Shown: piece by piece, positions 1 through 8,869 of the stretch
Layout of the letters: every line of letters begins with the position of its first letter
How positions within the stretch are numbered: position 1 is the first letter of the stretch
From: an uncultured Muribaculaceae bacterium
Lineage (GTDB): Bacteria; Bacteroidota; Bacteroidia; Bacteroidales; Muribaculaceae
Reading direction: 5' to 3'
Assembly (NCBI GenBank): GCA_958439725.1
Contig: CAUBWJ010000001.1
Span: forward strand, 146,864-210,863
DNA length: 64,000 nt
The notes under the pieces: generated by a model
Seen by the model: the letters and a program-made list of their open reading frames with translations, nothing else
What the model was told of the DNA's origin: nothing
Databases searched by the model: none
Program-made: the position numbers and the translations under genes

Positions 1-827
1 TAGAATTCCACCAGTTTCTCTATCACGGCTTTCTGGGCAGGACTCTCGGCGTATTCCGCAGCCTTGTTGAGATTCTCGACTATGCGGCGTATGGCAGAAT
101 CATACAGACCACCTATCTTATATACTTCCTCCTGCACCTTGCCGTTTTTCTTGACCACACGGGCATTGAGGCCGTAGCTTGGAGGCTCGGCAAGGGTGGT
201 GTCCTTTACCGAGGCATAATAATCCTCGACTTCCTGCTGGGTCACACCGTCGTAGAGATTATTGGCCGAAGTCACAATCAAATCCTGGCCCTCGGCCTGA
301 TTTACACGCTTTGCCATCACCCCGGGATTGAATATCACCTCCATCAGCTCGCCGGCATTTGCGGGACGCTTTCCCACGGGAAGCTCCGCCACGCGGGTCT
401 CGAGCCATGTACGCGAGAACTCGGGCACAAACTTATCGGTGGAATAATGGTGATGGATGCCGTTTCCGAACCACACCTGTTTCAGATATTTCTCGAACGC
501 ACGGAACTCCTTGTCATCGCGTTTGCCGCGGTAGTCGGTATACACATTCTCGAGCATGCCGCGTATGGCAAGGTTATGTTTTCCGTTCTGGTCCCAGAGG
601 ATATCGCGGCCGTTGAGTGCGGCCTCCGTAAGATAATATACGAGCATTTTCTGCCTCAGCGAGAGATTCTCGAAATCGGGCACTTTGTAGCGGAGCACCT
701 GAAGGTCGGCGAAACGGTCCACCACATAATTGAAATCATCGTTGTTCTTTGCCATAGAGCTTAATGTGGCGCCGGTACAGATTGCAGCGGCAATCGTGGC
801 CACGCGTAAAGAGTTGTTGATAAGCAT
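1..827 (-). CDS. Dipeptidyl peptidase III-like (M49), C-terminus cut by window edge
   Basis: About 275 N-terminal codons are visible; the rest lies before base 1. The start at 827 gives a signal-peptide-like N-terminus (MLINNSLRVATIAAAI..., probable cleavage near SSMA). The mature sequence reads DDFNYVVDRFADLQVLRYKV, then VYYLTEAALNGRDILWDQNG, IHHHY, RVNQAEGQDL and a TSANNLYDGVTQQE segment, matching the N-terminal lobe of Bacteroidales M49 peptidases, which are sometimes mislabelled dihydrofolate reductase. These zinc enzymes remove dipeptides from peptide N-termini. The family zinc motif (HEXXXH) would lie beyond the edge, so catalysis cannot be checked. It starts 15 bases after the RlmI-like gene and is probably the last gene of the dxr-rseP transcript. 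Confidence 0.85.
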   Translation of the reverse strand, partial: MLINNSLRVATIAAAICTGATLSSMAKNNDDFNYVVDRFADLQVLRYKVPDFENLSLRQKMLVYYLTEAALNGRDILWDQNGKHNLAIRGMLENVYTDYRGKRDDKEFRAFEKYLKQVWFGNGIHHHYSTDKFVPEFSRTWLETRVAELPVGKRPANAGELMEVIFNPGVMAKRVNQAEGQDLIVTSANNLYDGVTQQEVEDYYASVKDTTLAEPPSYGLNARVVKKNGKVQEEVYKIGGLYDSAIRRIVENLNKAAEYAESPAQKAVIEKLVEF

Positions 828-842
828 AATCTGAGCTTGGTA

Positions 843-2030
843 TTATTCAATCCAGAGTATTAGTCCCTTGAGATATTCTCCTTCGGGATGATAGATATTG
901 ACGGGATGGTCGGCAGGCTGTGTGAGCTGATGGAGTATGCGCACGCGGCGGCGTGTCTGTGCGGCCGCGGAGAACACAGCCAGCCTGAACTGTTCGCGCG
1001 ATATGGCCTGCGAGCATGAGAACGTGAAGAGAATGCTTCCCGAAGGCATCTTCTCCATAGCCCGTGCGTTGAGGCGCTGATAGCCGCGCAGGGCGTTCTT
1101 TATGGCGCTGCGGTGTTTGGCGAATGCGGGGGGATCGAGCACCACCAGGTCGTAGGCGTCCTGAGGCATATCCGCAAGGAATTTGAAAGCATCTTCCGCA
1201 AACGAGCGGTGACGGGGGCAGTCCTCGCCGAAATTCAGCGCCACATTGGCGTCGGTAAGGGCCACGGCCTTTGCAGAGCTGTCGACGGAATGAACCGTTT
1301 CCGCCCCGCCTCTGAGGGCATAGACGGAGAATCCGCCGGTGTAACAGAACATGTTGAGCACCCGGCGTCCGGCAGCATAATGCTGGAGCAGGCGGCGGTT
1401 GTCGCGCTGGTCAACGAAGAAACCCGTCTTCTGTCCGCGCAGCCAGTCAACATGAAAACGGAGGCCGTTTTCAAGGGCCTCATCGGTCGTGAATCCACCT
1501 ATTATATAATCGTTCTGGGGGTCGAGCCGGGCCTTATACGGCAGCGTGGTCTCCGATTTATAGTAAACGGCGCTGATGCCGGCTTCGGGAAGCGACACGA
1601 GCGCGCGGGCTATCTCGTTGCGGGCATAATGCATGGCCGGTGAATGGGCCTGCATGACGGCCGTGGCGCCATACACGTCCACTATCAGCCCGGGAAGGAA
1701 ATCGCCTTCGCCGTGCACCAGACGGTAAGCGTTGTTGTCGGGACGTATCAGGTCGAGCACCCGGCGCAACCTGTAGGCCTCGGCAAGGCGCCTGCGGTAA
1801 AAATCCTCATCTATCACTATATCTTCTTCGCTCAGCATTCTCACGGCTATGCTACCCACCTGGTAATGGCCCGTGCCGAGAAGCTGTCCGGAGGCAGAGC
1901 GAACGGTAACGGTCTCGCCCTCCTCCAGCCCTTCGGGGCAAGAAGCTATGGCGCCTGAGAACACCCAGGGATGGAAACGGAGCAGCGACTCTTCCTTGCC
2001 CCGGCGAAGTATTATTTCGGGATATGACAT
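843..2030 (-). CDS. rlmI: Class I SAM-dependent rRNA methyltransferase, RlmI type
   Basis: 395 aa, the usual length for the RlmI/YccW group, which makes 5-methylcytosine in 23S rRNA. An N-terminal PUA-like RNA-binding domain (about residues 1-80, with HPWVFSGAI) precedes a Rossmann methyltransferase domain. The SAM-binding motif I region is FCYTGGFS at 228-235. The DPPAF motif is at 299-303. A Cys at about 339 (FTFSCS) is the likely catalytic nucleophile of m5C enzymes. The gene lies 23 bases downstream of rseP, so co-transcription is likely. The exact target base (C1962 in E. coli) is assigned by family only; a related RlmO-like specificity cannot be excluded. Confidence 0.88.
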   Translation of the reverse strand: MSYPEIILRRGKEESLLRFHPWVFSGAIASCPEGLEEGETVTVRSASGQLLGTGHYQVGSIAVRMLSEEDIVIDEDFYRRRLAEAYRLRRVLDLIRPDNNAYRLVHGEGDFLPGLIVDVYGATAVMQAHSPAMHYARNEIARALVSLPEAGISAVYYKSETTLPYKARLDPQNDYIIGGFTTDEALENGLRFHVDWLRGQKTGFFVDQRDNRRLLQHYAAGRRVLNMFCYTGGFSVYALRGGAETVHSVDSSAKAVALTDANVALNFGEDCPRHRSFAEDAFKFLADMPQDAYDLVVLDPPAFAKHRSAIKNALRGYQRLNARAMEKMPSGSILFTFSCSQAISREQFRLAVFSAAAQTRRRVRILHQLTQPADHPVNIYHPEGEYLKGLILWIE

Positions 2031-2053
2031 ATATATATGGGTCAGTTTTGTAA

Positions 2054-3421
2054 TCAGTTGGCTAAAGAACGTATCGCGTCAAGGCCGTTGGCGTAAAGCA
2101 TGAGCAGAAGCAGAAAAGCCATGCCGGCTATCTGGGCATATTCCATCACCTTTTCTGGAGCGGGCTTGCGCATCACCATCTCGTAAAGGAGGAACATCAC
2201 GTGGCCTCCGTCGAGAGCCGGTATGGGGAGGATGTTGATGAATGCCAGGGCCACCGATATGAACGCTGTAATCTGCCAGAATGAAAGCCAGTTCCAGCGG
2301 TCGGGAAACATGGAGCCTATGGCGCCGAAGCCCCCTATGCTCTGCGACCCTTCCTTGGTAAAGAGGTATTTCATGGAACCCACGTAGTTGGTGAGCATCT
2401 CCGTGCCGTTTACAATGCCTTTGGGCACGGCCTCCCAGAGCGAATAATTCACAACTACCGGCTCATAAATCTCTGTTATCGGGCGAAGCTGGAATCCGAG
2501 TTTGCCACCCTCGGTGGGAGTGGCTTTCAGGTCAAGGGTACGGCCGTCGCGCTCAACGCTCACGGTCACCTCCTTGCCTCCGTTTGCCACCAGCTGCTGA
2601 GTAAGTTCGGTAAAGCCCGGCGTAGGCACGCCGTTTACGGCCACTATATGGTCGCCCTCTTCCATTCCGGCTTTTGAGGCGGCGGAGCCCCCCTGAATCT
2701 TGGCCACGTAGACCGGAACACGGTAGCCGAGCAGCGTCTGTTTGGCATTCGACAGGGTAAGCGCGAAGTTTTCGGGAATAGCGATGCTGACTGTATCCTT
2801 GTGGTTACGGAGCACTTTCACCTCGCGGGCCGTAGCCATCTCATAAGGAAAGTTTTTCGACGCGTCAAGTTTATGGCCGTCGGCAAGAAGAGGAATATCG
2901 CCGTTCCGGAATCCAAGTTTACGTGCCTCCGCGCAGTATTCCATACCCTCGGTAGCGTTTTCAAGCGGAATATATTCCGCACCCCAATGGAAAGCTATAC
3001 CGATATAAATAAGTATGGCGAGAATGAAGTTGAAGGTCACACCTCCTATCATCACGAGCAGACGCTGCCACGCGGGCTTGGCACGGAAATCGGTGGGCTG
3101 GGCCGGCTGGGCAAGTTGTTCCTTGTCCATGGACTCATCAATCATTCCGGCTATCTTCACATAGCCTCCGAGCGGAAGCCAGCCGATGCCATATTCGGTG
3201 TCGCGCCATGAGGCTTTTTCCACGCCGTTCTTGTCGTATCTCACTTTCTTTTTCTTCGGCTTCCATTTGGCTATCGAAAACCACGGATTGAAGAAAAGAT
3301 AGAATTTCTCGACCTTTATGCCGAATATACGGGCCATGAGATAATGGCCGAATTCATGTATTATCACAAGAAGAGCCAATGCCACTATAAGCTGCAAGGC
3401 CTTCATCAGAATTGGTGTCAT
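2054..3421 (-). CDS. rseP: RIP metalloprotease RseP (site-2 protease, M50)
   Basis: 455 aa inner-membrane zinc protease that cuts transmembrane substrates such as anti-sigma factors and signal-peptide remnants. The zinc motif HEFGH is at residues 22-26 in the first membrane segment. A PDZ-like region around 235-305 contains AGMEEGDHIVAVNG. The second metal-ligand motif LDGG is at 403-406 in a late membrane segment. A Lys-rich cytoplasmic loop (KWKPKKKKVRYDKNG) follows the first helix, as in other Bacteroidetes RseP. A start at the sixth codon (Met) is also possible. dxr lies 86 bases upstream; this dxr-rseP order is common in Bacteroidales. Confidence 0.95.
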   Translation of the reverse strand: MTPILMKALQLIVALALLVIIHEFGHYLMARIFGIKVEKFYLFFNPWFSIAKWKPKKKKVRYDKNGVEKASWRDTEYGIGWLPLGGYVKIAGMIDESMDKEQLAQPAQPTDFRAKPAWQRLLVMIGGVTFNFILAILIYIGIAFHWGAEYIPLENATEGMEYCAEARKLGFRNGDIPLLADGHKLDASKNFPYEMATAREVKVLRNHKDTVSIAIPENFALTLSNAKQTLLGYRVPVYVAKIQGGSAASKAGMEEGDHIVAVNGVPTPGFTELTQQLVANGGKEVTVSVERDGRTLDLKATPTEGGKLGFQLRPITEIYEPVVVNYSLWEAVPKGIVNGTEMLTNYVGSMKYLFTKEGSQSIGGFGAIGSMFPDRWNWLSFWQITAFISVALAFINILPIPALDGGHVMFLLYEMVMRKPAPEKVMEYAQIAGMAFLLLLMLYANGLDAIRSLAN

Positions 3422-3507
3422 CAGTAAAGCTGAGGTTATTTAATAAAAACTGTAGTAATTGGAAACTGCATTGAACAAGTTAAGGGCATCGGGAATTAAA
3501 ATCCGCT

Positions 3508-4680
3508 TCAGAAACGGCCCGTTTTCACCAGCTGGGAGGCGATGGCGCGTGAAGCGTCGTTCACGGCCACATAATCCTCGTAGGCGGGAGTGTCCACTCC
3601 GGGCGCCGCATCAAGCGTGGCCTCTATGAGCGGATATATGTCGGTGAAGCGCAGATTTCCTTTCAGGAACGCATCCACGGCAATCTCGTTGGCGGCATTT
3701 ATGGTGCAGGCTGTGGTGCCTCCGGCGCGCAGGGCCTTGTGGGCGAGCGTGAGGCACGGGAACCGTCCGCAGTCGGGAAGTTCAAAGGTGAGCGTGGCGA
3801 AATCGGCCAGCGAAAGGCCGGGACGCGATGTGTGCATGCGCGAGGCGTCGCCAAGGGCATATCTGATGGGCAGATGCATGTCGGGGACTCCGAGCTGCGC
3901 TTTCACGGCACCATCCACAAATTCCACCATGGAATGGACTATGGACTGAGGATGGACAAGCGCCTCTATTCTGGATTCGTCGACGTCGAAAAGCCAGCGT
4001 GCCTCAATTATCTCGAAAGCCTTGTTCATCATCGAGGCTGAATCCACGGTAATTTTGGCACCCATCTGCCATTTGGGATGACGAAGGGCATCGGCTGTAG
4101 TGACGCTGCGGAGCTGCTCGACGGTATGATGCAGAAACGGGCCGCCCGAAGCCGTGATAATGAGCTTGGAGACAGATGAGGGATTCTCGCCCGCCAGACA
4201 CTGGTATATGGCCGAATGTTCGGAATCGACCGGAATCACCTTGGAACGGGACTGTGAAAGAAGAGCATTCACCAGTTCGCCTGCAACCACGAGCGTCTCC
4301 TTGTTGGCAAGAGCAATGTCCTTTCCTGCACGGATTGCACGCAATGTGGGAGCAAGGCCGCTGTAACCAACCGTGGCGGTGACCACAGTGTCAACATCGT
4401 CGCGCTCCACCGCCTCGCATATGGCCTCGGGACCTGCGGCAGCCCCTATCCCGTAAGGCTCCAGAGCCGCGCGGAGTGCAGGATATAGTTCCTTACGGGC
4501 TATAACCGCAACTGCAGGTTTGAATTTAATAGCCTGCGCTATCAGGGCATCGACATTGCTTCCGGCCACAAGAACCTGGGCTTTAAAAAGATCCGTGTAA
4601 TCCGAAATGATATCAAGAGTCTGGCCACCGATAGAGCCGGTACTGCCCACAACTGCTATTCTTTTAATTTTTGTTTGCAC
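3508..4680 (-). CDS. dxr: 1-deoxy-D-xylulose 5-phosphate reductoisomerase
   Basis: 390 aa, full length. It catalyses the committed step of the MEP isoprenoid pathway: NADPH-dependent conversion of DXP to 2-C-methyl-D-erythritol 4-phosphate. The NADPH-binding GSTGSIG is at 12-18. The acidic metal site region reads VIPVDSEHSAI, followed by ITASGGPF and the substrate-binding KMTVDSA-like segment (here AKITVDSASMMNK). It is the first gene of a minus-strand transcript with rseP and the RlmI-like gene; a Bacteroidetes promoter lies just upstream at 4759-4790. The same pathway's ispD is at 12669-13352. Confidence 0.97.
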   Translation of the reverse strand: MQTKIKRIAVVGSTGSIGGQTLDIISDYTDLFKAQVLVAGSNVDALIAQAIKFKPAVAVIARKELYPALRAALEPYGIGAAAGPEAICEAVERDDVDTVVTATVGYSGLAPTLRAIRAGKDIALANKETLVVAGELVNALLSQSRSKVIPVDSEHSAIYQCLAGENPSSVSKLIITASGGPFLHHTVEQLRSVTTADALRHPKWQMGAKITVDSASMMNKAFEIIEARWLFDVDESRIEALVHPQSIVHSMVEFVDGAVKAQLGVPDMHLPIRYALGDASRMHTSRPGLSLADFATLTFELPDCGRFPCLTLAHKALRAGGTTACTINAANEIAVDAFLKGNLRFTDIYPLIEATLDAAPGVDTPAYEDYVAVNDASRAIASQLVKTGRF

Positions 4681-4758
4681 TATAAAATAAAATTGTGTAA
4701 TTTAGCGCCAAATTTTAGCGATTGTTAAAAAAGGCGTTTGTCTACATATATTATGGTG

Positions 4759-4790
4759 CAAAGATACTTCATTTTGACAAACCAATCAAA
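4759..4790 (-). promoter_or_regulatory. Bacteroidetes-type promoter for dxr
   Basis: On the minus strand the -7 element TATCTTTG (4759-4766) is preceded by TTTG at 4787-4790 with a 20-base spacer. This matches the TTTG / TAnnTTTG consensus and points to dxr, about 80 bases away. Confidence 0.7.
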
Positions 4791-4927
4791 ATTGAAGTTG
4801 AATGCCGAACAAAAAAGTGGAGACTAATGTTATAAAATCGTAAATTAATCTGAAAAAGATAGATTTAAACCAAAATTACAAAAGAAAGTAATATTTATTG
4901 TTTCACAAGTTTTTTTATTTCGAGAGA

Positions 4928-6133
4928 ATGAAGACTAAATTATTCTTTGCAATTGCAGCATGTGGTAGCATGTTCTTTGCAGCAAACACAGCTTCTGCAC
5001 AGGAGACTGTAGTGGTAGAAGAAGCCACTGTGATCGAACAGCCCGTTGAGTGCAAGAACCACTATACGTCTTCTTGGCGTCAGAACTGGTTCATTCAGTT
5101 AGGTGCTGGTATGCAAGTTCCTTACGTTGACCACTATCTCAACCACGGCGATTCAAAACGTCACATCACTGCCGTTTACAACGTAGGCGTAGGCCACTGG
5201 TTCTCACCCTATCTGGGATTCCGCCTCACAGGTTACTATGGCAAACTCCACCTCGATTGGGCCAAATACAACTCAGCTAAGATGCTCAACGTCAACGCTG
5301 ACTTGATGTGGGATATGTTCAACTCTATCGCCGGTGTAAAGGCTGACCGCACATTCAGCATCCTTCCCTTCGTAGGTGTTGGCGGTACTTACACCTGGGG
5401 CTTCGATCCCGCCCTCGCTTCAATTCCTGACGGTGACGGCCACCTCAAAACCAAAGAATGGACTCTTCCCGTTTCTGCAGGTCTGCAGCTCCGCTTCCGT
5501 CTCTGCAAGTATGTTGACTTCTTCGCTGAAGGCCGCATGAACTTCTACGGTGACAACTTCAACAACGTAGCTTCCGGCGATCCTATCGAAGGCAACCTCT
5601 CCGTTTACGGTGGTTTCAACATCAACTTCGGCGGCCGCAACTTCGAGCGCTACAACCCCTGCGACTACCTTGCCTATATCAACTCACTCAATGGCCAGGT
5701 TAACGACCTCCGCGGTCAGCTCGCCACCACCGCAGCCGCTCTCGCCGCTGCTGAGGCCCAGCTCCCCTGCCCCGAACCCAAAACTATCGTAAAGGAATCT
5801 GCCGCTACTCCGCTGCTCACAACCGTACGTTTCCGCATCAACTCTTCGAAGATCTCCAACGAGGAAATGGTTAACGTTTACAACATGGCACAGTGGCTCA
5901 AGCAGAACCCCAACCAGAAGGTTATGATCGACGGCTATGCTGACAAGAAGACCGGTACTTCCAGCTACAACATGAAGCTTTCTGAGCGTCGTGCAAAAGC
6001 TGTTGCCGAGGCCCTCAACAAGAAATACGGCATCGATTCTTCCCGCCTCATTATCAAGGCCTTCGGTAGCGACACCCAGCCCTACGACGTTAACAACTGG
6101 AACCGCATCGTAATCTTCGGCCAGGCCGACTAA
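4928..6133 (+). CDS. OmpA family outer membrane porin
   Basis: 401 aa from the ATG at 4928. This start is preferred to an in-frame ATG at 4898 because it begins a clean signal peptide (MKTKLFFAIAACGSMFFAAN, cleavage after ASAQ). Residues of about 45-245 look like an eight-stranded OmpA-like barrel (many alternating aromatic strands, FGGRNFERYNPC at its end). A short Ala-rich coiled linker (LRGQLATTAAALAAAEAQL) leads to the C-terminal peptidoglycan-binding OmpA domain (about 285-401), with IDGYADKKTGTSSYN, LSERRAKAV and a final RIVIFGQAD. Codon use is strongly biased, as for an abundant protein. It is monocistronic and ends in a strong terminator. Structural and anchoring role inferred from the family. 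Confidence 0.93.
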   Translation: MKTKLFFAIAACGSMFFAANTASAQETVVVEEATVIEQPVECKNHYTSSWRQNWFIQLGAGMQVPYVDHYLNHGDSKRHITAVYNVGVGHWFSPYLGFRLTGYYGKLHLDWAKYNSAKMLNVNADLMWDMFNSIAGVKADRTFSILPFVGVGGTYTWGFDPALASIPDGDGHLKTKEWTLPVSAGLQLRFRLCKYVDFFAEGRMNFYGDNFNNVASGDPIEGNLSVYGGFNINFGGRNFERYNPCDYLAYINSLNGQVNDLRGQLATTAAALAAAEAQLPCPEPKTIVKESAATPLLTTVRFRINSSKISNEEMVNVYNMAQWLKQNPNQKVMIDGYADKKTGTSSYNMKLSERRAKAVAEALNKKYGIDSSRLIIKAFGSDTQPYDVNNWNRIVIFGQAD

Positions 6134-6220
6134 GAAACGGTTGCGATTACCTCAGGCACCAAAGCCGAGATGAGAACCCGGCTCATGCCAAGGTAACAGA
6201 TCCAATTGACAAATAAACCC

Positions 6221-6266
6221 TGTCCCCCGCCTCACATCCCGTGAGCGCGGGGGACAGTCGTTTTTT
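6221..6266 (+). terminator. Strong intrinsic terminator after the OmpA gene
   Basis: TGTCCCCCGC (6221-6230) pairs perfectly with GCGGGGGACA (6247-6256). The inner arms CTCAC/GTGAG extend the stem around a 5-base loop with one bulge. A T-run follows at 6261-6266. Confidence 0.92.
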
Positions 6267-6321
6267 ATAACCGCCTGATTTTTTATGCAACAATCCGGCT
6301 AAAACGCACCGGATGTTTTTA

Positions 6322-6353
6322 TTTGTGATTTCAATTTTAATAATGTATATTTG
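6322..6353 (+). promoter_or_regulatory. Bacteroidetes-type promoter for the phosphomutase gene
   Basis: TTTG (6322-6325), 20-base spacer, TATATTTG (6346-6353). A near-perfect consensus pair, about 50 bases before the ATG at 6404. Confidence 0.8.
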
Positions 6354-6403
6354 TTGGTAAGAATCCCTCAGTCTGAAAATCCTTAAATTTTACACTCATA
6401 AAT

Positions 6404-8158
6404 ATGGAAAAAAACGACGAACTGTTGAAAAACGTCACCGCAAAAGCCCAGGTTTGGCTCGGTGAAGCCTATGACGAGGAAACCCGCGCCGAAGTAAAGC
6501 GCCTTCTCGACGATCCCGACCCCACAGCACTTATCGAAGCCTTCTACCGCGACCTAGAGTTCGGCACCGGAGGTCTCCGCGGCATTATGGGCGCCGGTTC
6601 CAACAGAATGAACATCTATACCGTGGGCGCCGCCACACAGGGCTTCGCCAACTATCTCAAGGAAGCTTTCGCCGACCTTCCCGAAATCTCGGTTGTAGTA
6701 GGTCACGACGTGCGCAACAACTCCCGCAAATTCGCTGAGATTGTTGCCGATATCTTCTCGGCCAACGGCATCAAGGTATATCTCTTCGACTCATTCCGCC
6801 CCACTCCCGAGCTTTCATACGCCATCCGCAAACTCGGATGCCAGAGCGGCGTGAACATCACCGCCTCACACAACCCCAAGGAATACAACGGCTACAAAGC
6901 CTATTGGGCCGACGGCGCTCAGATTATATCTCCCCACGATGTCAACATCATTGACCGCGTAAACCGCATCCACGGCGCCGAGGAAATCAACTTCAAAGGC
7001 GACCCCTCGAAAATCACCATCATCGGCGAAGAAATCGACGCCCAGTTCCTGGCCGACATCAAAGGTCTCTCGCTCAGCCCCGAGGCTATCGCCAACAACC
7101 GCGACCTCAAAATCGTCTACACTCCTATCCACGGCACAGGCGTGAACCTCATTCCCCGTTCGCTCAAGAACTACGGTTTCGAGAACATAATCCATGTTCC
7201 CGAACAGGACGTACCCTCCGGCGACTTCCCCACCGTAGAATCTCCCAACCCCGAGGTTCCCTCAGCCATGGCTCTCGGCATTGCTAAAGCAAAGGAAGTG
7301 GGCGCCGACCTGATCATGGCATCCGACCCCGACGCCGACCGCGTGGGCTGCGTGATCCGCGACCACAAGGGCGAATACGTGCTTCTCAACGGCAACCAGA
7401 TCGTGATGATTCTCCTCTACTACATCATGACCCGTAACGCCGAGCTCGGCCGTCTCACCGGCAAGGAATACGTTGTTAAGACTATCGTGACCACCGAAAC
7501 CATCAAGGCAATCGCAGAGAAAAACAACATCGAGATGTTTGACTGCTACACCGGCTTCAAGTGGATTGCAGCCGTGATCCGCGAGCACGAAGGCATAGCA
7601 CGCTATCTCGGCGGCGGCGAAGAAAGCTACGGATTCCTCGCTGAAGACTTCGTTCGCGACAAAGACGCCGTTTCGGCAGTATCGATGCTCGCCGAGGCCG
7701 CAGCATGGGCCAAGGACAAAGGTCTGAACTTCCTCCAGCTCCTCCAGGAAATCTACATTAAATACGGTTTCTCCCGCGAGGCAGGCATCTCGGTTGTCCG
7801 CACAGGCAAAGCCGGCGCAGAGGAAATCCAGGCCATGATGAAGAACTTCCGCGCCAATCCTCCCAAACAGCTCGGAGGAAGCCCCGTGGTTACCATCAAG
7901 GACTACGATTCACTCAACCTCACCACACTTCCCTCAGGTGAGGTTACAAAGCTCGATATGCCCGTCACATCCAACGTGCTCCAGTACTTCACGGCCGACG
8001 GCTCGAAAGTCTCCATCCGCCCCTCCGGAACAGAGCCTAAAATCAAATTCTATATCGAAGTCAAAGGCAAGATGGAATCCGCTGCCGACTACGATAAAGC
8101 CATCAACGAGGCCAACGCCAAAATTGAAGAAGTCAAGAAAGACCTCGGCATAGACTGA
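6404..8158 (+). CDS. Phosphoglucomutase/phosphomannomutase (alpha-D-phosphohexomutase)
   Basis: 584 aa, the length of the PGM2-like group that is standard in Bacteroidetes. It interconverts hexose 1- and 6-phosphates (glucose, possibly mannose, or pentose) in the cytoplasm and feeds nucleotide-sugar and glycogen synthesis. The catalytic phosphoserine loop TASHNPKEYNGYK has Ser155. The Mg-binding loop DPDADR is at 308-313. The sugar-specificity loop GGGEESYGF lies near 405 and the phosphate-binding loop RPSGTEPKIKFY near 540. It has its own promoter (6322-6353) and hairpin terminator (8185-8226). Substrate preference cannot be read from sequence. Confidence 0.93.
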   Translation: MEKNDELLKNVTAKAQVWLGEAYDEETRAEVKRLLDDPDPTALIEAFYRDLEFGTGGLRGIMGAGSNRMNIYTVGAATQGFANYLKEAFADLPEISVVVGHDVRNNSRKFAEIVADIFSANGIKVYLFDSFRPTPELSYAIRKLGCQSGVNITASHNPKEYNGYKAYWADGAQIISPHDVNIIDRVNRIHGAEEINFKGDPSKITIIGEEIDAQFLADIKGLSLSPEAIANNRDLKIVYTPIHGTGVNLIPRSLKNYGFENIIHVPEQDVPSGDFPTVESPNPEVPSAMALGIAKAKEVGADLIMASDPDADRVGCVIRDHKGEYVLLNGNQIVMILLYYIMTRNAELGRLTGKEYVVKTIVTTETIKAIAEKNNIEMFDCYTGFKWIAAVIREHEGIARYLGGGEESYGFLAEDFVRDKDAVSAVSMLAEAAAWAKDKGLNFLQLLQEIYIKYGFSREAGISVVRTGKAGAEEIQAMMKNFRANPPKQLGGSPVVTIKDYDSLNLTTLPSGEVTKLDMPVTSNVLQYFTADGSKVSIRPSGTEPKIKFYIEVKGKMESAADYDKAINEANAKIEEVKKDLGID

Positions 8159-8184
8159 TCCCAGTCTTAAACATACAAGCCAAC

Positions 8185-8226
8185 AATGGCGGTGCGCCGG
8201 CCCCCGGCCGCACCGCCATTCTTTTG
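8185..8226 (+). terminator. Terminator-like hairpin after the phosphomutase gene
   Basis: A perfect 12-bp stem, AATGGCGGTGCG (8185-8196) with CGCACCGCCATT (8209-8220), is followed by a short CTTTTG tract. The T-run is weak but the position (26 bases after the stop) fits. Confidence 0.7.
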
Positions 8227-8280
8227 CGCCCTTCCGCAGAAATATCTCTTCAACCAACTGCCGCAAGCTACCGCCCCTCT

Positions 8281-8386
8281 GAGCCCCGGAGGGGCGATAT
8301 CTGTACAACCCACTGCGTGAGCTGTGGGACACAGAAATGTTCTTCCCCACCAGTGCGGCAAGCCTCGGAGAGCGCGCAGCCGCACA
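8281..8386 (+). repeat. Dispersed palindromic repeat, copy A
   Basis: First of at least eight intergenic copies. The core begins GAGCCCCGGAGGGGCGATAT, a self-complementary head (GCCCC/GGGGC around GGA). It continues TGTACAACCCACTGCGTGAG and CTGTGGG, then has a GC-rich tail with AGTGCGGCAAGCCTCGGAGA. Copy B (8522-8627) is the same unit inverted. Confidence 0.85.
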
Positions 8387-8521
8387 ACGCGATAGCATGG
8401 GCAATTTTCAGATAGCCTTGAATACATCCCGACTCACACCATGCATCACAGCTCAATCGATATAAAACCTATTAGACGATAGTTTCATCCCAAGTGCCTG
8501 CCGTGAGCCCATGCTTACGCA

Positions 8522-8627
8522 CAGTGCGGCAGCGCGCTCTCCGAGGCTTGCCGCACTGAGGGGGGGGAGCCATTCCGTTCCCACAGCTCACGCAGTGGGT
8601 TATACAGATATCGCCCCTCCGGGGCTC
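8522..8627 (-). repeat. Dispersed palindromic repeat, copy B (inverted)
   Basis: Reverse-complement copy of the unit at 8281-8386, tail first (8522-8558) and core at 8580-8627. Together the two copies form a large inverted repeat with about 135 bases between them, in which no convincing gene is seen. Confidence 0.85.
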
Positions 8628-8650
8628 CGTGGTGGCGATTCAAAGTGGCG

Positions 8651-8695
8651 GCAGCTCACGCAGTGGGCTATACAGATATCGCCCCTCCGGGGCTC
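8651..8695 (-). repeat. Dispersed palindromic repeat, copy C (core only)
   Basis: A 45-base core in the same orientation as copy B, ending in ATCGCCCCTCCGGGGCTC; the tail is missing. A separate inverted repeat (ATTTCACCGT 8722-8731 with ACGGTGAAAT 8746-8755) lies just downstream. Nothing else is seen in the 8159-8869 gene-free stretch apart from these repeats and two terminators. Confidence 0.8.
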
Positions 8696-8810
8696 TACAT
8701 TGAAGGTTCGGATCGCCACACATTTCACCGTCGATAGCCCTACCAACGGTGAAATGAGGTTGCGCTCTGGAACGTCGGCCTCCGGCCGTCTATCTTTGGC
8801 CTATACGAGC

Positions 8811-8848
8811 AAAAAAACGATGTGCCTGAACTAAGTTCCGACACATCG
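8811..8848 (-). terminator. Intrinsic terminator of the M23 peptidase gene
   Basis: Read on the minus strand, CGATGTG (8848-8842) pairs with CACATCG (8824-8818), with inner GAAC/GTTC arms, followed at once by seven T (8817-8811). It lies 22 bases past the stop of the M23 gene. Confidence 0.88.
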
Positions 8849-8869
8849 CTAATACAGTCATTTATAATA

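Noticed and set aside
1..827. Dihydrofolate reductase, a label often attached to this family
   Set aside because: The sequence matches the N-terminal lobe of M49 dipeptidyl peptidase III and has no DHFR motifs.
8167..8834. Several short frames in the repeat region (for example giving ISPLRGS peptides)
   Set aside because: They are translations of the palindromic repeats, occur in every copy and in several frames, and have no start signals.
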